Shown piece after piece: positions 55,097 through 64,000 of a DNA stretch of 64,000 bases. The translations under genes and the position numbers were made by a program. The stretch spans positions 434,001 to 498,000 of the forward strand of contig JAHDVF020001359.1 in NCBI GenBank assembly GCA_022606425.2. The letters are read 5' to 3'. The notes under the pieces are model-generated. The model worked only from the letters and a program-made list of their open reading frames with translations, was not told where the DNA came from and searched no databases. The first letter of the stretch is position 1, and every line of letters starts with the position of its first letter. This stretch comes from Lepidostoma basale (lineage: Eukaryota; Arthropoda; Insecta; Trichoptera; Lepidostomatidae).

Positions 55097-56989
55097 CTGA
55101 AACAAAACCGAAAACATTATTTGAGGTCGATTGCATTATTCATTGGAAGGATCTTACTTTTTTAGAAGTTAAGAAACAAAGATAGGCGTAGACACCTGCT
55201 TACGATTTTATACTAGAAATTTCGCTGTGATGAAAAGGGCTCGAATAAATAAATCATAATTTTCGTAGAAATTGTTTTATATGTTAGACAAAGCTCATTC
55301 AAAAATAAAATGATGTATTGTGGTTAAGAATGGATTTTTAAACTCGTGGGTATATATTTAACATCACAATTTACTAAGCAAATTAATCGAAGAACAAAAT
55401 AACGAAATAATGTATATCGAAGTGATATCGAATATCAAAAAGATGAATGTTTTTTAATACACTTTCATATTAGCAAAGTTTAATGAAAAAAATGAAAATA
55501 ATTTGTCATTGAAACAATAGGGAAAGTTCTGCAGTACTCCTTGCTTTAATAATAGATTTATCTCTTGCAGACTCCGAATTAGGAGACAAGAATTTCCTTT
55601 TGTGTTGTATCGGAGAAGTTGGTGAAGCAAAGCAACAAAAACTGAAAGAATAGAAAACGGTTGGTTTTTCTTTGAATCCTGTGCCAAAGCGAAATTCCGT
55701 AGTCTTCGCAGAAATAACAAAACAAAAAAATATTAATACAGGGAACAGAAACATAGTGAAATTCCCGCCAACAAACACGCATCAAGAGGTTATTGAAAAA
55801 GTTGTGTAAGTTTCTGGAGAATGGGATAAAATGTTTTTTTATTGACTGAGACGGGTTAATCACTTACGTAACGTATGAAAACACAATTACTTGGATTACA
55901 TGCGTCATGGTTTAATGGAAAATCCCATCTTCGTACACTTAAAAGAGACGTCGATGTATAAACGTATAAACGAAAACGGAAGAAAGAAAACGTTATCCAA
56001 TAGTTTCAGTCTCAATTTGGTGCGAAAAACAAGTTTGGGAATATATTGGATCATTTGTTTTTTTCCTAAGTGATTTGTGATGATTCATTGCGAAATGTGA
56101 TAATAATAACAAAATCCAACAAGCCATAACCTTTATTACTTCGGCGAGAGGCAAAAGATAAAACAAATACATATATTATTATGTATCTCCTAATAGCTTA
56201 CGTCTTGCATATTTAGAGAATCTGAGGCATTAGAAATTTTAAGAAGACTTAATCATTTACCTGAAATTTTAAATATACCGGAAAATGCAAATTTTACACT
56301 TATAGATTTATTTGTACAATACTTTTCAATTATTATTTATTTTAATAACCGATTATCGTCACTAGCCTGATAATGCTAACACAAAGGGCATATGCGGCAT
56401 GTGGAATTAAGAGCAACTTACCAAGATTTCGAATATTGTATTTTTCGCCCGATATTCAAATTAATTGACGTTATCTTTATATATAAAAAAGATAATGTTA
56501 TGATTAACTTAAAGCTTAAATATCGTCTTCATAATAATTAAGATTTAAAAGATTGGAAGTGTAAAAAATACTCACTTTTATTTATTTTTAAATCGCAGTT
56601 TTTTTAAATTATAATGTACCACCACAAAGTTAAGGCTAACAAAATGAAAAATAATTCAGCACAGGTAAATAAGAAAATATTGGAAGATGCGGACAAAAAA
56701 TATTGTGTACCAAGCCTATTTTCGTATCTGAATATACGTATTATTTCCGACTACGAGGGACATTTGAAATAAAAAAGAATATACTCTGGCGTCGCGTTAA
56801 TTGAAAAATAACGTACTCAAAATAAAATTCACCAAAAATGAAACTGAATGATTTAAAAAATTTTGAAACGTTAAATATGGTTAAACATTTTATATTTTAA
56901 AATGTTTAAAATTTAGAAAGACATCGACAGAAGGGTCGGTACTGAGAACAAAATATTGGATAAGGCGCTCTCAAAGTCATCACTACAAA
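55097..56989. other. Upstream flanking intron, unassigned
   Basis: No FLVCR-like upstream exon (expected to end at the TM2-TM3 loop before GLR) was recognised here. Overlapping short frames at 55454-55863 on the minus strand lack any family resemblance. Confidence 0.4.
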
Positions 56990-57450
56990 CATAAATATAT
57001 CCGCTGAAGCGAGGATGCCAGTCATAATGAAGTTTTAGTGCCAACTCTTATGTATGGAAGTGAAGCTTGGAGCTGCAAAAAAGGATTATAGCAGGACAAA
57101 TGCCCTAGAAGTGAGATCACTGAAAAGAATAAGCGGGATAACGATACATGATAGAATATCGAACGACGAAATAAGAAAGAAATGTAAGGCAGATAATTAC
57201 ATCATAAGTAAAATTAAAAAAGGATGGGTTGGACATATGGAACGAATGGTTTAAATGTTGTATATAAGCAGTGTGGTTAGAAAGAGAAGACGTGGAAGAC
57301 CAAGGAGAGGACAGCAATACCAAATTAATCCAATTCTAAAAGGCGACCACATTTGAAGTCAGAAAAATCGACGTGCATGTGCTATGAATATAGAGGAAAC
57401 TAGACAGGTATGTAAGGACAGAGCAGTATGGCGGTTCATCGAGAGTTGGT
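56990..57450 (+). mobile_element. RTE-like fragment, copy G
   Basis: LVPTLMYGSEAWSCKK, TNALEVRSLKRISGITIHDR, ISNDEIRKKCKADNYIISKI, KKGWVGHMERMV then, in a shifted frame, SGVVRKRRRGRPRRGQQYQI NPI and MNIEETRQVCKDRAVWR. It parallels copy C (TYGSEAWNWQK, AVEMRSLRRMCG, IMKGSLRWFGHMERM). Diverged and frame-broken; no (TTAG)n tail seen. Confidence 0.75.
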
Positions 57451-57459
57451 TCATCGAGG

Positions 57460-57960
57460 TTCACCTGCGAGAGAATTATTAAGAGCTAATATTTCATGAC
57501 TCGGAGTCGTATGTATAAACGAGTACCTACACTAATATCGAAATTAGTCGGAATCGTTTTTTCCCGTTGAATAAGTAAACCCATGTGCCATTAAATATTC
57601 ATGCGGTGTCAATGCTGCGGCTATCGTGACCCGTCTATTGTGCTACTAAATTCAATAATCCAGTACCGATCGAGGTGACAAATTCGACCTCAAAGAGTGA
57701 ACATGTTACGTTTCTGCAGTTATTTTTATTGGTCCGATAATACAATTAAATGTTGACCTCGGAAAATAGCAGGAGGTTGCGTGACATATTTTTATCATCC
57801 TTCTCGACCCTGACGACAGAATATTGATGTTTATCAAAATATCAAGTAATCCATGCATGGTGCAGTCTACTGGTATGAATTGGGATATTTCATTTTGCGT
57901 AAGGAAATATATATTAGTTCATGGATTTACAAGACTTTATACGACATATTAAGACCTTCA
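57460..57960. other. Unassigned intron
   Basis: A GC-richer patch around 57600-57700 (GTCAATGCTGCGGCTATCGT) has no match in the window. Confidence 0.35.
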
Positions 57961-57964
57961 TCAT

Positions 57965-58290
57965 CAGCATCATCATCAGCCGTCTGTCATCCACTTCTGA
58001 ATGTAGTAGGCCTCTCCCAAAGTACGCCACTGCCCCTATCTATTGCCGCTCCCATCCATCCATGTCCAGCAATCCTCTTCAGATCGTCGGTCCAGCGGGC
58101 AGGAATCCTGTACGCGGTCTTCACTCCAGAACCCGTCTTCCCCATCGACTGTCGGTTCTCCGACAGATATGGCCAGCCCACCGCCACTTCAGCCCGCCCA
58201 TCTGTAGAGCCACCTCAGTCACCTTGGTTTGTTGTCGAATAAATTCGTTTCTAAATCTGTCCCTCAAGGTTATTCCAAGCATGGCTCTTT
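57965..58290 (-). mobile_element. Non-LTR retroelement 3' end ('WQWAGHVAR' family), GAT-tailed copy
   Basis: Minus strand: QMGGLKWRWAGHIC, RRTDSRWGRRVL-like WGRRVLE, then TAYRIPARWTDDLKRIAGHG WM, AIDRGQWRTLGEAY, KWMTDG and stops, ending in TGATGATGATGCTGATGATG. W.RWAGHI, P.RW.DDL..IAG..WM and W..LGEAY are the same blocks as at 49187-49635. The tail unit here is GAT rather than GAA, so it may be a subfamily. Confidence 0.78.
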
Positions 58291-58808
58291 CCATGGATTC
58301 CTTAGACCTTCATGGTCGAGTAATAAGTGCTATGACTGCATTTGCATTTACGTTTATTGAAAATCGGTTGGTATTTACATAAACATATCCATTTAAGCGA
58401 TCTACTACAAGAAACGATACTTTTTTGGTACTCTTTTTGTAGATGCGTATTATTGGGTTATCAAAGATATTATTCATAATAATATCAGAAGTCTTATTAT
58501 ATCGCTTTTATCGGGCATAGTGACAATAATTACATCGATTCTCGGGATAATCAATCTCGATACAATCTTTGGACCGTGAACAAGAGTAAGCTGCAGACTG
58601 ATATAAGAACATTCACGTGTTTCCCACGATATGCCGCTAACACAAAATACTTTTAATTTCGGATACGTTCCAAAAATATGAAAGATATCATCGTGTTTGT
58701 AACATTCTGTGTTAACTGTTACATCCTGTAATAAGATTTTTAAAACAAAAAAAAAAGTTTCATGTTTATTCGTTATATTTTTTGTAAGATGAGCAACATT
58801 GATTTTTG
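58291..58808. other. Unassigned intron
   Basis: Possibly includes degraded 5' parts of the neighbouring element (CCATGGATTCCTTAGACC near 58290), otherwise nothing. Confidence 0.35.
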
Positions 58809-59275
58809 GAAGAAATCTTCTTCCTCTTAGTTTAGTTCGTATGACCTGTTATGACGGTGAACTGTCCTGGGATGATGATGTCCAGCCATCTCTCCATCTT
58901 TTTGGCGGCCTTCCTGGTAATCTCTTGCTGCTTGGATTTTCATCTTTAACAATCTTTGCAATTCTTACTCCACGCGGTCCACGTGGTCTCTCCAAAAGCG
59001 CCATCTGCTTCTTCTCTATCCTCATCACCACAGACCTTATCGTTTCATTTCTGATCTAATCTCTGCGGATTTTGTCTGCTATGGAGCGTAGAGTTCGCAT
59101 TTCTGCAACTCTAAGAATGTTCTTAGTCCAATTGGTATCGGCTCTGACATCTATTCCATAAATCATAATGGGGCGGACGCGTGGCTTGTATATCTTGACT
59201 TTATTTTCTGTTAGCATAAATTTGTTCCTCCATATGGTGTCGCGCAAGCAGCCAGCCACTTTACGAATGAAGAAC
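58809..59275 (-). mobile_element. Non-LTR retroelement 3' fragment ('YWRDHV' family), copy 5
   Basis: Minus strand: MAGCLRDTIWRNKFMLTENK, VKIYKPRVRPIMIYGIDVRA, ILRVAEMRTLRSIADKIRRD, then RPRGPRGVRIAKI and GRPPKRWRDGWTSSSQD, ending in AAGAGGAAGAAGATTTC. The AGCLRD.IWRNK, VRPI..YGI..RADT and MRTLR.IA.K blocks match 50216-50830. Confidence 0.82.
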
Positions 59276-59849
59276 GGACAGAAGAAATCATTCCTATCTA
59301 TTACTTGACCGGATTGTAAAATGGTTATTTTTCTGGGAAAAGTTAAGAATTTTTAGTTAAATTCTGTAAGTATTTTTAGTTAAAAAAAACTAAAGGCAAC
59401 TCTTAAATAAATCAGTAGTATAATAAAATTTTTCAATATGATAAATTCCTACATATTTTGGCATGCAAATATCTCTTTCAAAATATTATATTTAATAAAT
59501 ATTTTATTAGTACCCAGCAAGTAAAAATACAGATTAAAGTAAAAACACATTTTACTGTGGAATTATGGTACAATATTAATATTTTTTGTAGAGTAATTAC
59601 AATTTTGAGAAACCGGGAATCTTATTTAGAAAAAAACAATGTTCCAAAATGTTATTAAATAAATATTCGATTTATCCACAATTTGCACGTTGCGCTCGTC
59701 ATATTGTATCGTGCTCGTCATGATCGGGATGATTTCAGAATGTGGTACGTTATACCATCTATTACCGGCGAAAAGCGTGTATTGAATATTATTGCAAATT
59801 GTTTTACCACTTTGCGAACATACTAAGTGCCCCTGATATAATTGCAAGG
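59276..59849. other. Unassigned AT-rich intron
   Basis: No recognised feature. Confidence 0.4.
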
Positions 59850-59942
59850 TGCTTATTGTGTTCTGGACAGCGCAGGATAGGGAAGAGTTTACCAGAGTGA
59901 TCGCCAACGTGGGGGGGACCTGACAGGGCACTTTAAGAAGAA
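59850..59942 (+). mobile_element. GAA-tailed retroelement terminal fragment
   Basis: TTCTGGACAGCGCAGGATAG, GGAAGAGTTTACCAGAGTGA, GCCAACGTGGGGGGGACCTG, ACAGGGCACTTTAAGAAGAA. A short reading WTAQDREEFTRVIANVGGT matches the W..QDR pattern of pol ends. Same 3' end as 8251-8303. Confidence 0.65.
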
Positions 59943-60189
59943 TTGTGTTCTATGATGGACCAACTAACAAGCAAACCGAACATATTATTCCATATTAGCA
60001 TATCGATTCCACGACTATCGCTAAATGAAACAATGATATCCTTAAACAACGCCTTTGCATAAATATTTCCGAAAGCATTAATGAGGTATATGACACATTT
60101 AAAGAATATTAACATTTAGATAGAGAGACAAACGATCGGTGCTAAGTTTCGTTTCGCTTTACATAAATCTCAAGTGGAGTAATTCACAG

Positions 60190-61102
60190 ACTCATCTTTG
60201 TTTTGAATTTAAACAATGATTTTAGATATAATATTCACCAAATTTACATGCATTCTATGGATTTTTCGCGCATCGAATGCAGAATTAGTAAATGGATCTC
60301 TCATTTTATTAGCAGGTGATTTCCGATAGGATCTAATAGTTATACCAAAATCAACACCACCAGATGATTTCAAATTACTACCAATTACAAAAATCACTAA
60401 CGGCTTTGCGAACATGCTATTTCGGCAGCAAAAAACCCCCAACGTCAATGCAATCAACTAAGCAATCCACGAATAAATTGCGGGGGAATCTGTCACCTAC
60501 TATTCGATTGGCAGCGTCAAAAATGCGGATGAGATTTTAAATTATCCAATCGAGTTTTAAAATTCTTTGAATATTCCTGACGTGCCACCGTACAAATTAT
60601 TATATTACTCATAATCGGCGCACCGATAATTGTCTTTTTCGCAGCATAAATCCATTGCGATTGTGCAATGGAACTAGGCTCGCTGTCAAAAAAGTGATGC
60701 CATACGTAATCGAAGTTATGATTTTTAATCGCAATTCAAAAGTAAAATAATTATTGATTCCACGTATTCCCATAGACATTCCATTTGATTTAAAAATATT
60801 GCAGTTTACCATCCGCCTTGCATTCTCAATGACCATCCACAAGACACAAGGTCAATCGTTTGACGTCTGTGGATTGAAACTGAAAAATTCATACTTTTTA
60901 ACGTGATCAATTATATATTGCATGTTCACGAGAAGGACAGCCGAAAAAAAAATACAGAAGACGGAAATACTAAGTATATTGTAGATCCAAAGCATGAACT
61001 TTTTCAAATTTGATTTACGAAACAAAAAAAAAATTGACAAACAAATAACAAATAACCAAAATAATTGAAAGAGACATTGCAACACATGCCGGGCATTAGC
61101 TA
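60190..61102 (+). pseudogene. Helitron helicase (Pif1-like) C-terminal relic and 3' end
   Basis: Plus strand: ILLAGDFR then PKSTPPDDFK (the LLAGDFRQTLPV-PRSTPADE region of Helitron/Pif1 helicases), later NPLRLCNGTRLAVKKVMPYV, IEVMIFN, LIPRIPIDIPFDLKILQFTI, RLAFSMTIHKTQGQSFDVCG L, and EDGNTKYIVDPKHE near 60945-60990. NP..LCNGTRL and LAFAMTI.K.QGQ are helicase motifs V-VI of Helitrons. The 3' end (CATGCCGGGCATTAGCTATT at about 61085-61104) resembles the GCCGGGT..AGCTA terminus. Helicases of this type unwind DNA during rolling-circle transposition. Frames are broken and the Rep nuclease is absent, so the element is dead. Confidence 0.82.
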
Positions 61103-61261
61103 TTTAAAATAATATCAGGTAATTATCTATGGTCTTTATCCAATTTTCAACGGATTTCATTAAAGAAATTTAGTGGATAAAATTTTTACAAGACAATAAG
61201 CTTTTTTCTCGTAGTATTTTATTGTGAAGTTTCTTTGTGAGAAGCAGTATTTATGATATAA
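61103..61261. other. Unassigned intron
   Basis: No recognised feature. Confidence 0.4.
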
Positions 61262-61470
61262 ACCATTACGCCGTAAGCAGAACTAATGGACCGTCACACT
61301 ACTCGATCCTGACACACGCCTCTAGCATCCTCCACATTCATACAGCGAGTCATACACGCACGTCGACTCTTCCGACTTCTAACTTTGGCGACCTTTAACA
61401 TTTTATTAATTTGGTAAGACAAATGTTCCTCGGTCTCCCACGACTCCGTACTCCATTTCACAGAAATGTG
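61262..61470 (-). mobile_element. RTE-like 3' fragment, copy H
   Basis: Minus strand: VVGDRGTF-like start, VKRSRRACMTRCMNVEDARGVCQ-type reading (CACACGCCTCTAGCATCCTC is VRAEDARG reversed) and the ACCATTACGCCGT end. The tail repeat is not evident. Degenerate. Confidence 0.65.
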
Positions 61471-62332
61471 TATTCTTTATTACTGAATGACAAAATGCTT
61501 GAATCAAGCAGGAAGTATCTGTAAACGGAAAATCTGTATGAGAGAAGTCATAATTTTGATAAAAAATGTTGCCACCATACACCTAAATATTGCCTTAATA
61601 CTAAAAAAAGGTTATAAGGAAATTTAATTTTACAGCGAACGGGTGGAGACTTTGGACACTTTTTTACCTCAAATTATACTTGAGGACTTAAATTATGCAC
61701 ACATGCAAATGGTTTTATGAAAGAATATGTAGACTTTTTTAAGATGCTACCTATGGTTAAGTTTGGTTCACATAGAAACCACTGTTTCATGATCATGTTG
61801 CAATTAAATGCTGCACGTGCAACTTTAATTCTGAATTTTATTTCAATATCCAGGTCAAACGCCCTAGTAATAATGTTGCCAGTGTGCATTTATAAACAAT
61901 TTCAATATTTGAACTAATTTTCTCGTAAAGTATACAGTTAAAAATAGTGCAGTGGACGAAAACTAAAACATCGGCGAGGAAAAGGAAAAGCTTTGCATGT
62001 TTTTGTGTCATTAGGTGTAATCGAGAGAGATTTAAAATAGAGCGAGAGTGGAAGTTGTTTTCTTCAATCCCCGTGTAATCCACACACGGCGCGGCGTCCT
62101 TTTGCTATCCCTTCAATGCGCTCTCTAAATAATTGCGTCTCTACATCAACCAGTGGCAGAGGCTGGAATTCTAGCTGGAAAAGAAGGGGTACCAACCCAC
62201 TTCACGGGATTCGTTTTTAATCTGTAAAATATTAATATCTATGTGGAACAGCTGACTTTATTTTCACATGGTTTTAAATCAAAATATGATTTTTGGAAAA
62301 AACGAAATATTAAAAACTGATAAATGGTCGTT
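61471..62332. other. Unassigned intron
   Basis: A GC-richer patch at 62080-62160 (CACACACGGCGCGGCGTCCT) is single-copy. Confidence 0.35.
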
Positions 62333-62819
62333 CACAATGAAGTTCTAGTTCCAACATTTATGTATGGAAGCCAAGATGGAACTGGTAGAAGAAAGGTGAG
62401 AGCAGAATAAATTAGGTGAAGATGATATCCCTTAGACATATACATGTTAAAACGACGTACGACAGAGTTTCAAGTATCGATATTACGTAGGAATATAGGG
62501 CGGAAACAAATATTATGAACAAAATTATGAAAGGATCACTGCGGTGATTTTGTCACATGGAACGCGTGGATGAACAAAGAAAGGTTAAGAAAGTATACGT
62601 TAACTATGTGAATGGAGTACGGAGTCGAAAAAAACCAAGAAAACCATGGCATAACCAAATCAATCAAATTTTAAAAGTTGAACATGTTAAAAGTCGGAAG
62701 AATCGACGTGCTTGTAGAACTCGTTGTATGAATATATAGGGAGCTAAAGAGGCGTGTGAGGATAGAGTAGTGCGGCGGAATATTCTCTCTGCCTACCCTT
62801 TTGGAAAAACAGCGTGATG
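62333..62819 (+). mobile_element. RTE-like fragment, copy I
   Basis: VPTFMYGSQDGTGRRKV-like start, NKIMKGSLR then stop, HMERVDEQRKVKKVYVNYVN, GVRSRKKPRKPWHNQINQIL, KVEHVKSRKNRRACRTRCMN, and after a stop EDRVVRRNILSAYPFGKTA-like AYPFGKTA. Ends GCGTGATGATTTTTCG; the (TTAG)n tail is replaced by GTTGTTGTTGT. 5' truncated with several stops. Confidence 0.78.
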
Positions 62820-63499
62820 ATTTTTCGTTGTTGTTGTTGTAAAAACTGTCTAATCGAAAATCAGATTCAATTGACAGTTAGAAGTAGGAAGTAAAATAAA
62901 AAAATGTGATTTGCTGATAAAAAGATCTGAACTTCGTTTATTTATACTTTTTATATTTCCGTTTGTAACATAGAAAGAAAAAAAGAAAAAAGCTCATTTC
63001 AGACGATTATTTGAACATAAAACGTGTCCCAAGTACAGATAGGCCTACGGATTCTACGGCCATAAAAAACACTAATGAAAAACCGAGTAGGAGAAAAGAC
63101 TGATATTCTAGGTAGAAAACCCACCCATTTTATCAGTTTAATAGATTTTTTCACTATTCAGTTCACATGGAGGATAAAATTACTTTGAAAACGTCCAATA
63201 AATGGATTGAAATACCTAACTGATGTAATTTGCTTGTAGAGTTTTAGAAATTTTGCCAATAGGCCTTCAGAAACTTGACTCCGTGAGCATATTGAATATT
63301 TTAAGTAGTTAACTAAATAAATATTGCATGGAATTTCTCCCTTTCCAGTTGGCAACTGTGAGAGGGTCAAATACAATATTTGAATGTCAAACACATTAAA
63401 TAATTAAACTCATAAGTTTAAAGTAGGATGTCCTATCACTAATTTGATTTTAGTTTGAATCGACGCCAAAAATTATAAATTAGATTGTTATATTGTTTT
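62820..63499. other. Unassigned AT-rich intron
   Basis: Nothing recognised beyond low-complexity A-rich runs. Confidence 0.4.
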
Positions 63500-63635
63500 T
63501 TGAATAATGATGTAAAACTCCATATAAACTAATACAATTAATTAACATTTCATAATGCCTTAGACAAGCGAAACGTATCATTCACATAAATTATAATAAA
63601 ATTTCTGTAAAACAGACGTTTTATTTCGTATTATT
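63500..63635 (+). repeat. MITE-like 'AAACAGACGTTTT' family, copy
   Basis: ATAATGCCTTAGACAAGCGA AACGTATCATTCACATAAAT TATAATAAAATTTCTGTAAA, then ACAGACGTTTTATTTCG. Matches 38148-38290 and 11530-11630. Confidence 0.55.
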
Positions 63636-63844
63636 TCATATATATTGTTATAATTGAAAATAACATTATGTTTGTAAGAAAAATAAGTAATAATAACTTT
63701 TATAAATCTAGTCAAGCTGTAAATTTATGATTTAATTATCAGTTAATGTTTGTTCCACGTAGACAATAACGTGACTCAATTAAATCATATACTGACTAAC
63801 CGTATTCCATATGAATCTAAAATATAATAATACATAGCACTCAG

Positions 63845-64000
63845 GGAGCACTAGGCTGGTCGAAAGAGAAAGGGAGGAAGACCTGGAGCCATCCAGAGAA
63901 CAATCCTGCAGGAGGACGTTATGGCGGCAGGACTCACTTGGAATGGCATCAGGCGTGAATCGGGTGGAGGAGAATCCTCAAGGCCCTGTGCAGCACGAAG
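63845..64000 (+). mobile_element. Non-LTR retroelement 3' fragment running off the window
   Basis: One frame gives ERERGRPGAIQRTILQEDVM AAGLTWNGIRRES, another gives IGWRRILKALCSTK, so a small frameshift lies near 63960. GRP...W..TI..D...AGL.WN...R......WR.I..ALCST is a common pol ending of insect elements. The 3' terminus is beyond 64000. Confidence 0.65.

Noticed and set aside
55454..55863. Three overlapping minus-strand frames as a cysteine/phenylalanine-rich gene
   Set aside because: Mutually overlapping frames in AT-rich DNA without codon bias, motif or splice context.

Overview
This is a eukaryotic, AT-rich, repeat-filled window whose character points to an insect or another arthropod. 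It is almost entirely intronic. The only confidently functional coding sequence is two exons of one minus-strand gene, an FLVCR-family (SLC49-type) major facilitator transporter: an upstream exon at 54872-55096 (75 codons, phase 0) and the next exon at 2320-2461 (47 codons plus 1 nt). They splice in frame (GT-AG) to give a continuous FLVCR signature across the junction (FGNQ / LGVAVGFLVPP). The intron between them is about 52.4 kb. The ends of the window (1-2319 and 55097-64000) lie in the flanking introns; the remaining exons are outside. The insect assignment rests on the kinds of retroelement tails, the AT-rich introns and the GGTTAGGTT-type motifs. Species cannot be named from the sequence.

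Everything else is a graveyard of mobile elements. (1) Many 5'-truncated non-LTR retrotransposon 3' ends. These include an RTE-like family ending in (TTAG)n with about nine copies on both strands, Jockey-like reverse transcriptase C-termini at 845-1803 and 25085-26340, a CR1-like copy at 39000-39530 with two detached 3' tails, and several families ending in (GAA)n. (2) Two short hAT elements with recognisable ZBED-type transposase relics and 8-bp target-site duplications (27816-29469 and 45257-46122). (3) A Helitron helicase 3' relic near 60285-61102. (4) A tRNA-derived SINE at 20661-20815. (5) Foldback (MITE-like) elements and a 42-bp perfect hairpin at 10214-10303. (6) Very long (TA)n tracts at 41830-42830 that sit between two apparently identical 327-bp copies.

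The most interesting signal is a set of short modules inside the foldback elements that look like hammerhead ribozymes: CTGANGA (or a close variant), one unpaired base, a stem II whose sequence differs between families but stays paired, then GAAAC running into a short palindrome and a candidate cleavage base. Such motifs are known from Penelope-like and related small retroelements, but no Penelope-like protein is visible here. A second theme is GC-rich islets inside the AT-rich giant intron, which may be conserved regulatory DNA.
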